This document shows positions 52,001-60,890 of a stretch of 64,000 nt of DNA, in pieces (the first letter of the stretch is position 1; the number at the start of each line of letters is the position of its first letter). Both the position numbers and the translations under genes were made by a program. Origin of the DNA: Niabella beijingensis. Its GTDB lineage: Bacteria; Bacteroidota; Bacteroidia; Chitinophagales; Chitinophagaceae. The notes beneath the pieces were generated by a model. It was not told where the DNA came from, did no database searches, and saw nothing but the letters and a program-made list of their open reading frames with translations. The DNA lies in NCBI RefSeq assembly GCF_020034665.1, contig NZ_JAIQDI010000002.1:2108001-2172000 (forward strand). The letters run 5' to 3'.

Positions 52001-53152
52001 ATTTGAAAAACGGTTCCTGACAGGATCCCACAGGGAAAGCCCCCCTCCGTCTGTTCCGATCCAGATATTGTGTCCGGCATCTTCGCCAAACGAAAGTGTG
52101 AAATTGCTGACCAGTGAATTTTTATTAAACGGATCTTTTTTTATGGATTCAAACAATGGCTTTTTATTATCCGCAACACCAATGCCCCCGCGCAAAGTGG
52201 CGAACCAGCTCCTGGATTCCCGGTCTTCAAAAACCGCATACACCGTACCGCTTTTTAACGTACCGGAGGCATTACCGGCTGTAACATAATCCACCTGGTT
52301 ATTGTTGGTGTTAAATACAGCAACGCCGCCCCCATCCGTGCTCACCCAAAGCCTGCCATCCCTGCTCAACAGCAGCCCTGTGATATTCCGCACCGGCATT
52401 TTTGTATTATAACTACTTGCCCCGATTTTGTCCGACGGGAAATAGTATTGAAACAACCCGTTCTGCGATCCTATATAAATGATATTACGTCCTGGAACTG
52501 ATAACAGTTTCCCTCCATCCGTGATGCTATTAGAAACAAGCTTTATTTTCCGGGTCTTTCGGTCGAGCGAGCAAAGTCCGGCATTTTTTATAAACAGATA
52601 CAGGGTTCCGTTGTACTCACATATTCCCTGTACATTATAATCGGCAGCATTATTGAAGGTTATTTGTGAAAACCATTTGTTCCCCGGTTCCAGTATCAGC
52701 AACCCTTTATCATCCGTTCCCAGGAAAACCGTATCATCAGAAATAAACAACTCATTACACCGCGCCTCCAGTTTATGAATCTTATCCGTGTTAAACGGCC
52801 GGTAATTAAAGGATTGAAATGCCTGCTGCGCATAGTTAAAAAAGCTCACCCCTTTCAGCGAGCCTGCCCATATCCCTTCTTTACTGACGCCTAATGTTAC
52901 AATATGATTGTTAATTAGCGAAGTGCTGTCGTGCCATTTATTCCGGTACACTTTGAATTCAAAACCGTCATACCGGTTGAGGCCATCAAAAGTCCCCACC
53001 CAGATAAAGCCGAATTTATCCTGTATGATACTGGTAGCCGAATTATTGGAAAGTCCCTCGGAAATGCCGATGTTCTGAACGCGGATATTCTCCGCAGACA
53101 ATCTGCTACAGCTGAACGATACCACAACAACGAACAATAAAACCAATCGCAT
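49085..53152 (-). CDS. Hybrid two-component sensor-regulator (HTCS)
   Basis: A 1355-residue single-protein two-component system. Signal peptide (about 1-20), two-component propeller repeats to about 690 (FGFIWVGTFDGLNRYDG and many similar W-x-G units), Y_Y_Y domain (about 700-765), one membrane span (about 770-790, WWAWLLYAGIAVAVLYAYL), dimerisation/phosphoacceptor helix with His near 826 (FFTNITHEFRTLL), HATPase (NLISNALKYTPEGG, DSGPGFD, GFGIGLYLV), receiver domain (TVLIVDDDEK, Asp near 1134 in ITDLNM, Lys in LKPFEK) and a C-terminal AraC-type helix-turn-helix pair (about 1250-1335). It senses oligosaccharides in the periplasm and activates adjacent utilisation genes. Its neighbours suggest an arabinan or arabinogalactan signal. 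Confidence 0.96.
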   Translation of the reverse strand: MRLVLLFVVVVSFSCSRLSAENIRVQNIGISEGLSNNSATSIIQDKFGFIWVGTFDGLNRYDGFEFKVYRNKWHDSTSLINNHIVTLGVSKEGIWAGSLKGVSFFNYAQQAFQSFNYRPFNTDKIHKLEARCNELFISDDTVFLGTDDKGLLILEPGNKWFSQITFNNAADYNVQGICEYNGTLYLFIKNAGLCSLDRKTRKIKLVSNSITDGGKLLSVPGRNIIYIGSQNGLFQYYFPSDKIGASSYNTKMPVRNITGLLLSRDGRLWVSTDGGGVAVFNTNNNQVDYVTAGNASGTLKSGTVYAVFEDRESRSWFATLRGGIGVADNKKPLFESIKKDPFNKNSLVSNFTLSFGEDAGHNIWIGTDGGGLSLWDPVRNRFSNFVHDAADPGSLGSNFVVSVLSDYKNRLWVATFGGGLQLMDRSSGKFVNYPCYNPVMNKYDINFWKLFQDREHRLWAGATRGGAMYQFNESADKWELFDSRLTNIHAIHQDEDGDLWAGNYKELIQVDIKGMQHLRYPVEYPILCIYADSKNRIWLGSEGGGLVLFNKSDHTFKHFTASDGLPGNTILNVLEDDAGDLWCSSYSGLSRFNPDKKAVKNYEVDDGLQSNEFNYNAALKLSNGELLFGGIDGFNKFNPQTIAGTSGEQLAPTITAIKINKTPIAQTSYRTEAMPVENMRFIKLPFKDANIDISFVTIAFSSPGKIQYAYFLEGWDRSWNYTRSRTLTYNNLSEGAYTLYIKSTNASGEWSSTITTLKIIVLPPWYRSWWAWLLYAGIAVAVLYAYLKYKTNRQKLKYEVQLARVTAQNEKELSERKASFFTNITHEFRTLLTLIINPINELMHNSNEDENPVEIKVAYNNSRRMLRLVDQLLLFRKANADATDLTIGNYKIYDLCRSVFDSFYYQAKVKKIRYELYCTNKEITIFADAEKIEIAVFNLISNALKYTPEGGTVTLDISDEVHSVTIAISDSGPGFDKNIGGKLFNQYYQVKTLESKTKPGFGIGLYLVKNFIDLHKGKLHYETEIGKGTTFYIRLFRGKAHFPANLAVTEDEPEKQIVNEIIAAEVELPLTGPASKLDEVVSEKKTVLIVDDDEKLAQYVESIFLPAYNVTIAQNGTDAYNLALSILPDIIITDLNMHGDLNGYDLCVKLKANDRVKHIPVILLTGEDAAEMRLNCIKSGAEDYILKPFEKQLLIAKVNNLVASKAHLQQYFLNHVTLKENNLNVLESEKLFLDQCMEVVEKHLYDEQFAINLLAREMGKSHSALYKKIKQLSGHTVSSFVRMIRLRKAAEILINTNCNVSEAATEAGFNDIKHFRTQFAKLFNCTPSEYIKKYRRQFQKTYTVGRTERQKHSTR

Positions 53153-53281
53153 ATCTATCAGGATTTATCTGTTAAGATATAAAATTATTGCAATATGAAA
53201 CTGCTGCATTGAACATCAATACCGGCAGCGCTTATAAAAGCAGCGCCTTGATTCATTACATATATCCCGGCCCCGGCATTA

Positions 53282-55639
53282 TCAACGCAGCAGCCGGATC
53301 TCATAAATACCGCCGGCCGTTGATCCCCCGGCTGCCTTAAACCGGATATTCAATACAGCGGGCTGTCCCGTTTCCTGCAGCGCATAGTCCTTATCAATAA
53401 AAAGCGGACCGTCCTTACCCTCGAGATGAACACGGGTAACCAACCGGTCATTAATAAAAATATCAAACTCCCTTCCCCGGTCTTCTCCCCAATAGGTGAC
53501 CCGTATCTTCCGGGCATCTTTTGTTGTATTTTTCAGATCATAACTGAACCATCCGGTTGCATGCCGCCAATGACGGCCGTTATGCAGCCCTGTTTCTGTT
53601 TTTTCCCCCTGAAAATTATGATCGGCTTCAGGTTGTTGTTCTCCCGGCAATATACGGTCGATGGTTGATCGCTCCAGCTGCTGTTTCAGGGAATCGGCAA
53701 CCCGGATCTGCTCCTTCCGTTTCTGCAAACCCGATTGCGAAGTATAGGGCCAGTAAACGATATACCTGGCATTGTGTACTGAGAAGAAAGGGACCAGTTT
53801 CAGCAACCGGTACCTGGCAGGATATATACTGTCTTTTATCGTGAATTGCAGGGATGAGGGACGGACCGGCACGATCCGCTGATCCAACTCATTTTTACTA
53901 CCGATAAATACAGGTGCCTCCTCCAGCGGATAAAGAGGGCCATTGGCAATATGACCCGAACGGCTGCCATCCGAATATTGACCCGTTAAACCGGTTGTAT
54001 CTGTTATAGCAGCCAAAACAACGGGTCCGTGTACAAACGACACCCAGGGTGTGCCATCCGGTAATTGTTCTGCGGTGGTATGCATCGGAAGCTCCACGGT
54101 TATAACATCACCGTTTTTCCATAACCGGTGAATCGATAGGTAATCATGTTCGTCTGCCGAAAGCGCTGTTCTTTTACCATTGATGGTTACTGTCATACGG
54201 CTGCCTGGTATCCAGGAAGGCTTTCTGATATGAAAGGAAAACCGTCCGGCGTTTTTCAGCGAAAGACGGAAGCTGCTTTTTTCCTGATAAGGGAATGCTG
54301 TTTGCTGGGTCAATTGCAGCCCTTTTTCCTTCCATGTTAAAACAGACGGAATAAACAAATTCACATAAAGATCCTGAGAGCTATGCGCATAGATCATTTC
54401 ACCATACTTGCCATGGTTTTCCATACCGGACCCCACGCAGCACCAAAAATCCTGCTGTGCCCGCGAATACACTCTGTAATGACGGGGCCGTATGGGTGTA
54501 AAATAAACAAAGCCGCCATCCGGGTGCTGCGACGATAAAATATGATTGTACAATGTACGCTCATAGTAATCCATATACCCGGCCAACGGATGTTGCAGAA
54601 AAAGATGTTTCGAAAGTTTCAGCATGTTATAGGAATTGCAGGTTTCCGGTCCCTCCCTTGATTCAAGCATTGATGAAAAATCGTCTGCCGGATTGAAATG
54701 CTCACGTACGCTGTTTCCGCCAAAAGATACCGTACGGTTTTTTACCACTGTCTGCCAGAAAAACGCAGCAGCGCCGGCCCAGGAAGTATCTCCCGAAATT
54801 TCAGCGATCCGCATGAAACCGATAACCTTGGGTATCTGCGTATTGGCATGAAGACCTGTAAGTGAATCAACACGTTTTAACAACGGATCCAATATCAGGC
54901 GGTGCGAAAACCGCTCTGCCAGCTGCAGGTACCTGTGATCTCCTGTGATCCCAGCTATATCTGCCAGGGCCTCATTCATTCCTCCCTGCTCACAACGCAG
55001 CATATTTTGCAGCTGCGCGTCATCCAGCTGCCGGGTTGTCAGAAAACACCATTCCGAGAGCTTTATTAAAATTTCCTTTGCCTTTTCGATCCCTGTAAGC
55101 CGGTAGGCATCGATGAGGCCGGCGAATAATTTATGCATATTATACCAGGGCACCCATTTGCCATTCAGGGAAAACCCACCCGCCTCTATTTTCCCCGCTG
55201 CCAGATCGGTCCAGAATTTTTTGCTTCCCGGTATTCCTCCCACATACCCGTTACCATTTTCCCGCTGGCATTTTTCCAGTTCATCTATCATATAGATCAG
55301 CCTCCGTCGCGCTTCAGCATTATGTGTAGCGGCATACATATTGGAAAGTGCCGACAGATAATGTCCACCGATATGTCCGTCAAGCCCTGTATTTTCCCAG
55401 TTCCCATAGCTTTGCGCCTTGGGCTTAAGTCCGGCCTCTCTTAAAAAAGGAGCTAATAAGCGATCCGGATCAAGTGACAGGATATAATTAAGATCGGTCT
55501 GACAGGCACGCTTAAAAGGACTTTCCAGTAAACGAACATCGGAAAGGGGAAATGCAGCGATACGATCCTGCGCATGAATCTTCAGGACTGAGAGGAACAG
55601 TACAGCAGCAATTGTTGTATAGCGATTATTTTTTCTCAT
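53282..55639 (-). CDS. GH127 beta-L-arabinofuranosidase
   Basis: A 785-residue secreted enzyme. The start at 55639 gives a signal peptide (MRKNNRYTTIAAVLFLSVLK, then IHAQ); the upstream start at 55711 overlaps the previous stop as ATGA but has no signal at its beginning. GH127 features: SYGNWENTGLDGHIGGHYLS, LHANTQIPKVIGFMRIAEI, the zinc-site residues in GPETCNSYNMLKLSKH and DFWCCVGSGMENHGKYGEM (Glu/Cys and the Cys-Cys pair), followed by beta domains. Beyond about residue 640 an extra C-terminal domain contains VTYWGEDRGREFDIFINDRL. It releases beta-linked L-arabinofuranose. Confidence 0.93.
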   Translation of the reverse strand: MRKNNRYTTIAAVLFLSVLKIHAQDRIAAFPLSDVRLLESPFKRACQTDLNYILSLDPDRLLAPFLREAGLKPKAQSYGNWENTGLDGHIGGHYLSALSNMYAATHNAEARRRLIYMIDELEKCQRENGNGYVGGIPGSKKFWTDLAAGKIEAGGFSLNGKWVPWYNMHKLFAGLIDAYRLTGIEKAKEILIKLSEWCFLTTRQLDDAQLQNMLRCEQGGMNEALADIAGITGDHRYLQLAERFSHRLILDPLLKRVDSLTGLHANTQIPKVIGFMRIAEISGDTSWAGAAAFFWQTVVKNRTVSFGGNSVREHFNPADDFSSMLESREGPETCNSYNMLKLSKHLFLQHPLAGYMDYYERTLYNHILSSQHPDGGFVYFTPIRPRHYRVYSRAQQDFWCCVGSGMENHGKYGEMIYAHSSQDLYVNLFIPSVLTWKEKGLQLTQQTAFPYQEKSSFRLSLKNAGRFSFHIRKPSWIPGSRMTVTINGKRTALSADEHDYLSIHRLWKNGDVITVELPMHTTAEQLPDGTPWVSFVHGPVVLAAITDTTGLTGQYSDGSRSGHIANGPLYPLEEAPVFIGSKNELDQRIVPVRPSSLQFTIKDSIYPARYRLLKLVPFFSVHNARYIVYWPYTSQSGLQKRKEQIRVADSLKQQLERSTIDRILPGEQQPEADHNFQGEKTETGLHNGRHWRHATGWFSYDLKNTTKDARKIRVTYWGEDRGREFDIFINDRLVTRVHLEGKDGPLFIDKDYALQETGQPAVLNIRFKAAGGSTAGGIYEIRLLR

Positions 55640-55707
55640 TTTAATCTGGTTAAAAAGCCTATCAATGATCCATTTCATTACCCCGGTTCTGTAATACGGC
55701 ACGCTGA

Positions 55708-58179
55708 TCATGGTTTTATCCGCAATACGGTAAAAGAATAAGGAGCCAGCTCGATGGTACGGATCTCGTTTATTACAACTGCCGTTTGCACCGGCACAAG
55801 ATCTTTTTCATCCGGCCGGCCCTTCAATACTGTTTTGATTATTGTCGGATTGCTGAACCGGAAGGAGTCCATATCCAGCGACAGGGTGGCCGGTACGGGA
55901 AGCAGGTTTACCATCTTTATTATCAGTTCTTTTGTATGGCTGTTGCGTACAATGGACCAGGCAACCCGGTTTTTTACTTTTTCATTGTTATCCGAATACA
56001 TCGCTTTTGCCGGGATGTATTCGTCGCCTGCATTTTGTCCAAAGAGCTGCTGTATGTAATAGCCCGTCGTCCGCTTTATTGTTGTGTTATTAAAATAAAT
56101 CAGGTCCGGGTTCCATTGTGTATGATTTTCTTTTGCCAGCAACGGTGCATAGGAAGCCATATGTACCACATCCCCATTGCGCTCCAGTGCCGTAAGATGA
56201 ATGGCTTCGGCCAGTGCTGTTTCCAGGTTATTGGGCCGGTCCGGCAAATGGGCTGCATATTCGCCAAGGTAGACCCTGGGCCCGGCGCGGTCGTATTTAT
56301 CATAAAAATCCTGGTTATAGATAAACCAGGCCGGTGGTACATAATAATGTTCGTCAATCATGGGAACACCCAGCTTTGTTGCCAGCTTCCATCCTTCGGT
56401 GTAGTCAGCCCCTTCAAAGAAAGGACCTGCCGTACCAATTATGGTTATCGCAGGATATTTTTCTTTTACTGCTTTATAGATCAGGGTAAACCGCTCTGTG
56501 AACACCTCTGAGATCAAATCCTCATTCCCGATACCGATGTATTTTAAATTAAACGGTTCGGGATGCCCCGCCGCTGCCCGCAGGCTGCCCCATTTTGTTT
56601 GTGCACTGCCGTTCGCCCATTCGATCAGATCCAGTACATCCTGTATATAACGGTCCATTTCATCAAGAGGGATCCCTCCCTGCTGGCCGCCCAAAGGATG
56701 TCCATGCCTGGCGGAGTTCTGACAGGGCACTCCCGCGGCCACTACCGGCAAGGGCGCTGCGCCGATATCTTCGCAAAACTGAAAATATTCAAAGTACCCC
56801 AGCCCGGCTGTCTGATGGTAGCCCCAGAGGTTGCGCTGCGGTTTGCGGGCTTCCAGCGGACCAATGGTGTTCTTCCAGTGATATATATTTTCCAGTCCGT
56901 CTCCGTGCGCCACACATCCGCCGGGAAAACGGACAAACCGGGGATGCAGATCGGCAATGGATGCTGCAAGATCTGCACGCAAACCGTTTTTACGTGCCCT
57001 GAATGTTTTCTGCGGAAAAAGAGAGACCATATCTATGGCAATGACGCTCTCCGGCTGCAGTACTATTTCCAGCCTGGCGCCGGCCGCGGTTTTCCGGGCA
57101 ATAAGAACGGTACGGAGTTGCTGCCATTCTCCGGTCGGTTCTTTAACTGATGCAGCTGCAAGCTCTTCGCCCTGCCGGCCGATAAGGCGAATCGCAAGCG
57201 CTTTCTTTTTACCGGACATGCTTCGTACAAAAAGGGAAAAGTCATAACGCTCACCCGCTGTTACTGCAATACCATCAAACCCTTCATTGATAACGCCCGT
57301 CTGTCCGCCTGCAGTTTTTAGCACCGCATAGTTTTTGTTGTTGGGATGAACGGGATGCACCGAATCAATAGTGAATTCCGCACCGTTACCAGACAGGCTC
57401 CATGCCTTTTTACTGTTCCACGCAGGATCCCGGTTCTCTTTATCAGAAGGAGCATATTCAAAGTCCCTGTTCTGGATCAGCTCCGCATACAGACCGCCAT
57501 CTGCCGCGTAGTTGATATCTTCAAAGAAGACTCCCATAAGTAGATTGCTTATTTTTTTTGCTCCTGCCGGTTCGGGACTGATAACCAGTTTTAATGGTTT
57601 TAATCCGGCAAAACGCCGGGCGTCTTCCTTTGTTGTTTCACCCCAGAGCCGGCTCCTGTAACCGGAAAGCTGTTCTTTTTTTATCAGTCCGCTCACGATA
57701 TTCCAGGGTACTTTTTTTATAACGCCGGTTTCGGCCGCGCCGGCTATAACGATCTGTTGCTGCCTGCTGCGCTCAGCGTTCATCTTTTCCGGAGTAAATC
57801 TTTTTAACGCTTTCTGACTGATAAAATACGACTGGGGCATCCAGTACAATAAATCTTTTGATGAAGTGTAGGCCACGGCGCCCTCTTTATTATCCAGGTT
57901 CCAGATGCAGTGCCACAGATCATCCGCATCATAAAAAAGGAAGGGGCGGATCATACGCTTTTCGCTGCCCCAGCGGCCATAATCCGATTTTACAAACCCG
58001 AACCCGTTACCAACCGGGTGCCAGTTTTGCTGATCCCTGCTCCATGCAAACAGCAAACCGCTGCGTCCTTCATCCTGTGCCCTGGCGTAGGAAAAAATAT
58101 ACACAGAGTCCGGCTCATCTGCAACACAGGTTGACCCGAATAAAACTGCAGCCAGGAACAATAAAAATATTCGCTTCAT
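55708..58179 (-). CDS. Partial GH43-like propeller fused to GH51 arabinofuranosidase
   Basis: An 823-residue secreted protein (start 58179, signal MKRIFLLFLAAVLFGSTCVA). Residues about 22-185 look like two or three blades of a GH43-type propeller (SVYIFSYARAQDEGRSGLLF, RPFLFYDADDLWHCIWNL, KEGAVAYTSSKDLLYW), too short for a full five-blade domain. From about 205 a complete GH51 begins (NLLMGVFFEDINYAADGGLY), with acid/base Glu in YIGIGNEDL and nucleophile Glu in VYLGEYAAH, ending APYSFTVLRIKP. The GH51 part should be an alpha-L-arabinofuranosidase. The front part may bind carbohydrate or steer substrate; this is inference. An alternative start lies at 58206. Its stop overlaps a possible ATG of the GH127 gene. 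Confidence 0.88.
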   Translation of the reverse strand: MKRIFLLFLAAVLFGSTCVADEPDSVYIFSYARAQDEGRSGLLFAWSRDQQNWHPVGNGFGFVKSDYGRWGSEKRMIRPFLFYDADDLWHCIWNLDNKEGAVAYTSSKDLLYWMPQSYFISQKALKRFTPEKMNAERSRQQQIVIAGAAETGVIKKVPWNIVSGLIKKEQLSGYRSRLWGETTKEDARRFAGLKPLKLVISPEPAGAKKISNLLMGVFFEDINYAADGGLYAELIQNRDFEYAPSDKENRDPAWNSKKAWSLSGNGAEFTIDSVHPVHPNNKNYAVLKTAGGQTGVINEGFDGIAVTAGERYDFSLFVRSMSGKKKALAIRLIGRQGEELAAASVKEPTGEWQQLRTVLIARKTAAGARLEIVLQPESVIAIDMVSLFPQKTFRARKNGLRADLAASIADLHPRFVRFPGGCVAHGDGLENIYHWKNTIGPLEARKPQRNLWGYHQTAGLGYFEYFQFCEDIGAAPLPVVAAGVPCQNSARHGHPLGGQQGGIPLDEMDRYIQDVLDLIEWANGSAQTKWGSLRAAAGHPEPFNLKYIGIGNEDLISEVFTERFTLIYKAVKEKYPAITIIGTAGPFFEGADYTEGWKLATKLGVPMIDEHYYVPPAWFIYNQDFYDKYDRAGPRVYLGEYAAHLPDRPNNLETALAEAIHLTALERNGDVVHMASYAPLLAKENHTQWNPDLIYFNNTTIKRTTGYYIQQLFGQNAGDEYIPAKAMYSDNNEKVKNRVAWSIVRNSHTKELIIKMVNLLPVPATLSLDMDSFRFSNPTIIKTVLKGRPDEKDLVPVQTAVVINEIRTIELAPYSFTVLRIKP

Positions 58180-58295
58180 TTCATTATGGTTTTCACGCAC
58201 CGCCATTATACGCGGGCAAACGCGTTATTCTAATAACATCAGCAATCGCCGGTGCTGCTGTACAGTTCCGGCTCCCGGTGTTTCTGGCTATAGCA

Positions 58296-60431
58296 TTATT
58301 TTATCTTTACCGCAGTGACGCCACTATGTGTCGGTATCACTTTTTTGATACTTCCGTCTGCATTAAATTCCATTTTGTCGATGCATACCTCCCGGTTATA
58401 GCCGGCAGCATCTCCCATTTTAATACCACCCGGGTAATTAAACCGGTGATACACGATATACCATTCGTCCTTCCCCGGGATCTGAACAACCGAATTATGT
58501 CCGGTGCCATAGATGCCGTCTGATTCTTTTTTTTCCAGCACGATGTTATGCTGCGGTACCTTAACAGGACCCAGAGGTGTAGCTCCGGTTCCGTAACGCA
58601 CCCGGTAGTTGGGACTGCGGGTATCATCCTCGCTCCACATAAAATAATAAACTCCATTCCGGAAAAACACATAAGTGCCTTCACGGAATGTTTTATCCGG
58701 CGTTATTATTTTTAACGTTTCCTGTTTTACAGAAATCATATCGCCATTCAGTTCAACTACAGCCATATACCCGTTTCCCCAGTATAAATAGCTTTTCCCC
58801 GTTTTGGGATCTGTAAATACGGCGGGATCGATTTCCTGTCCGTTCGTTATTCCCGGAGGCTTCTGATCAATCAAAGGCTTACCCGAATCAACAAAGGGCC
58901 CCGCCGGATTATCGGCCACCGCTACTCCTATTTTCCGGGCGGCGGTGAAATAATAAAAATAACGATACCGTCCATTCACCTTTTTCTCAATGATACAGGG
59001 AGCCCACGCATTGCGGCCGGCCCAGCCTACCTGCGTTGGGAGGTCCAGTATTTTGCCCTCATCCTTCCACTGTACCAGGTCAGGAGAAGAAAACACTTTA
59101 AAATAATTTCCCGACCATCCTGTAAAACCATCGCTGGTCGGATAGATATAAAATCTTTTTGCCTGATGCGAATACATAATTTCAGGATCGGCATAAAAGC
59201 CGTTAAGCACGGGGTTATGATCCTGCAGCAGCTTTACCCCGAACGTTTCCGGTGTCTGTCTTTTAACAGTAATCGTATACCGGGAAGTTCCTTTAGAAAA
59301 ATCGTTCCGCGCAGGTGCTATAACAATTCCCGGAAGACGCACGAACCCCGGATCAAAATTTTTCAAAGAAGTACCCGGCTGTAGCGGCAGGTATACTTTT
59401 TTGGCCGCACTGTCAAAAACGATGTTGTTCTTTTTTATCAGCGTTGATTGTGCCGACAACAGAGCCGCCGAGGGACTGTACCATTTGCTTACCAGTCGTT
59501 CTGCTTCCTGATTTGTAATGGGCATTACCGTGCCGTGCCGGGGATGAAAATTCATGGAAACCTCATGATCCACCACTTTAAAATGCTGCAGATCGGTTGT
59601 TTTGGTAAACTGGTAGCGGCCTTTTGTATATACATCATACATGAGAATATACCCGCTGCCATCATTCAGCTTAAACACCCCGGCCCCTTCAACGGGATCT
59701 TTTGTTTGCTGAACATATTTATCCTGCAGCACATACCCGCCGGTAAGGCGGTCGGAGACAGCTATTTTAATGCCGTTACCGCTGCCTTCCGTTTTAAAAA
59801 AGAGATGATACCGGCCTTCTTTAAGAACAATGTCCCCGTCGATACAAGCCGTTCCGTGAGGATTATAAAAAAGTTGCTTCGGCGCTGTCTCCAGTGCTGT
59901 AAACGTTTTGTTGGCATATGCATAAAACAGCACATCCGGATCATCGCCTGCCCGCATCGACCAGTAAATCATATATTTCTTTTCCACCGGGTCATAAATC
60001 GTTTGTGGTGCCCAGACCCGGTTTACTTTTTCAAAGGCTTTGAACGTTTCCGGGATATTCACCACAGCAGAAGTCCAGTTGATAAGATCTGTTGATTGCA
60101 TCAGTACCATCGCCCGGTTGGAATTCCAGCCATTGGCAGATACCATATCAGTAGCTACCATATAAAAAGTTTTCCCATCAGCACCACGGAGAATGTGCGG
60201 GTCTCGTACTCCTCCGGAAGAACTGATCGCTTTTGAATCCAATACCGGTTGATTATCATTCAACGCCCTGAAATTATATCCGTCTGTGCTGATAGCAAAC
60301 CGGATGGCTTCTTCCTGTTTCTGGTTGCCGGTAAAATAGGCAAAAAGATAAGCGCTGTACCGGGCTGGTTGTGCGCAGAGCTGCGGGCAGCCAAATAAAA
60401 ACGCGAATAAAGCAAGTTTGAGTTTCTTCAT
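58296..60431 (-). CDS. Tandem GH43 protein
   Basis: A 711-residue secreted protein (start 60431, signal MKKLKLALFAFLFGCPQLCAQ) with two GH43-like propellers. The first (about 25-310) shows GGVRDPHILRGADGKTFYMV, WAPQTIYDPVEKKYMIYWS and DPVEGAGVFKLNDGSGYILM. The second (about 390-700) has all three catalytic acids: GFYADPEIMY (base), GQEIDPAVFTDPKTGKSYLY (Asp) and FREGTYVFFRNGVYYFMW (acid). The first also has a plausible Asp/Glu set, so it could be active or binding. Alpha-L-arabinofuranosidase or beta-xylosidase activity is usual for such enzymes. The upstream frame to 60491 is not used, as the signal peptide starts at 60431. Confidence 0.9.
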   Translation of the reverse strand: MKKLKLALFAFLFGCPQLCAQPARYSAYLFAYFTGNQKQEEAIRFAISTDGYNFRALNDNQPVLDSKAISSSGGVRDPHILRGADGKTFYMVATDMVSANGWNSNRAMVLMQSTDLINWTSAVVNIPETFKAFEKVNRVWAPQTIYDPVEKKYMIYWSMRAGDDPDVLFYAYANKTFTALETAPKQLFYNPHGTACIDGDIVLKEGRYHLFFKTEGSGNGIKIAVSDRLTGGYVLQDKYVQQTKDPVEGAGVFKLNDGSGYILMYDVYTKGRYQFTKTTDLQHFKVVDHEVSMNFHPRHGTVMPITNQEAERLVSKWYSPSAALLSAQSTLIKKNNIVFDSAAKKVYLPLQPGTSLKNFDPGFVRLPGIVIAPARNDFSKGTSRYTITVKRQTPETFGVKLLQDHNPVLNGFYADPEIMYSHQAKRFYIYPTSDGFTGWSGNYFKVFSSPDLVQWKDEGKILDLPTQVGWAGRNAWAPCIIEKKVNGRYRYFYYFTAARKIGVAVADNPAGPFVDSGKPLIDQKPPGITNGQEIDPAVFTDPKTGKSYLYWGNGYMAVVELNGDMISVKQETLKIITPDKTFREGTYVFFRNGVYYFMWSEDDTRSPNYRVRYGTGATPLGPVKVPQHNIVLEKKESDGIYGTGHNSVVQIPGKDEWYIVYHRFNYPGGIKMGDAAGYNREVCIDKMEFNADGSIKKVIPTHSGVTAVKIK

Positions 60432-60580
60432 ATTATTACTGCATCCTTCTGTATAGAAATTTGATACCGCATCAACCGTATTCGTCTGCATATATGCTGC
60501 CGGCCTTAAGGCATACCCAGAACAGCAAAAGATTTCAATTTCCCGTTTTCATACAAGCACCGGGATTATTTCAACGCTAC

Positions 60581-60625
60581 GAAATCGTTTGCACAAATCT
60601 ATTGTATTTTTTATTAATTGTCAAA
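60581..60625 (-). promoter_or_regulatory. Consensus promoter of the GH43 gene with operator at the transcript start
   Basis: Minus strand TTTG (60625-60622), 20 bases, TAGATTTG (60601-60594, perfect). Directly after it comes GCAAACGATTTC (60592-60581), an AAACGATT-type half-palindrome covering the expected transcript start, where a repressor would block initiation. Confidence 0.55.
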
Positions 60626-60721
60626 TTAACATTTATTATTCGTTCCGGACCCATCCCCCGGCAGCCTGGATGGTTCAGATCCTTTTGTTCTCCCGGTAGA
60701 CACCGGGTGGCTTTTCCAATA

Positions 60722-60756
60722 AATAAAGGCTTTACGTTTACCGTAAAGCCTTTATT
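60722..60756. terminator. Strong hairpin terminator downstream of tRNA-Ala
   Basis: A perfect 15-base-pair stem (AATAAAGGCTTTACG 60722-60736, loop TTTAC, CGTAAAGCCTTTATT 60742-60756). It lies six bases beyond the mature tRNA on the minus strand and can work in both directions. Confidence 0.8.
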
Positions 60757-60761
60757 ATCAG

Positions 60762-60838
<77 letters not shown>

Positions 60839-60890
60839 TGGAGCGCAAACTTAATGGATTGTTTGTTATTGTCCAAGATTTTTTTCAAAA

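Larger units (their letters stand above)
60432..60761. other. Intergenic region before the tandem GH43 gene
   Basis: These 330 bases hold a leader of about 155 bases, the GH43 promoter (60581-60625) and the tRNA terminator (60722-60756). No further gene is seen. Confidence 0.5.

Noticed and set aside
49085..53152. The HTCS as regulator of the (A/G)CAGGA regulon
   Set aside because: The genes nearest to it lack this repeat and carry another one, so the link is not supported; the activator is more likely elsewhere in the genome.
59448..60095. Long plus-strand frame (215 codons) opposite the GH43 gene
   Set aside because: It is the antisense shadow of a clear GH43 coding sequence and has no protein-like motifs.
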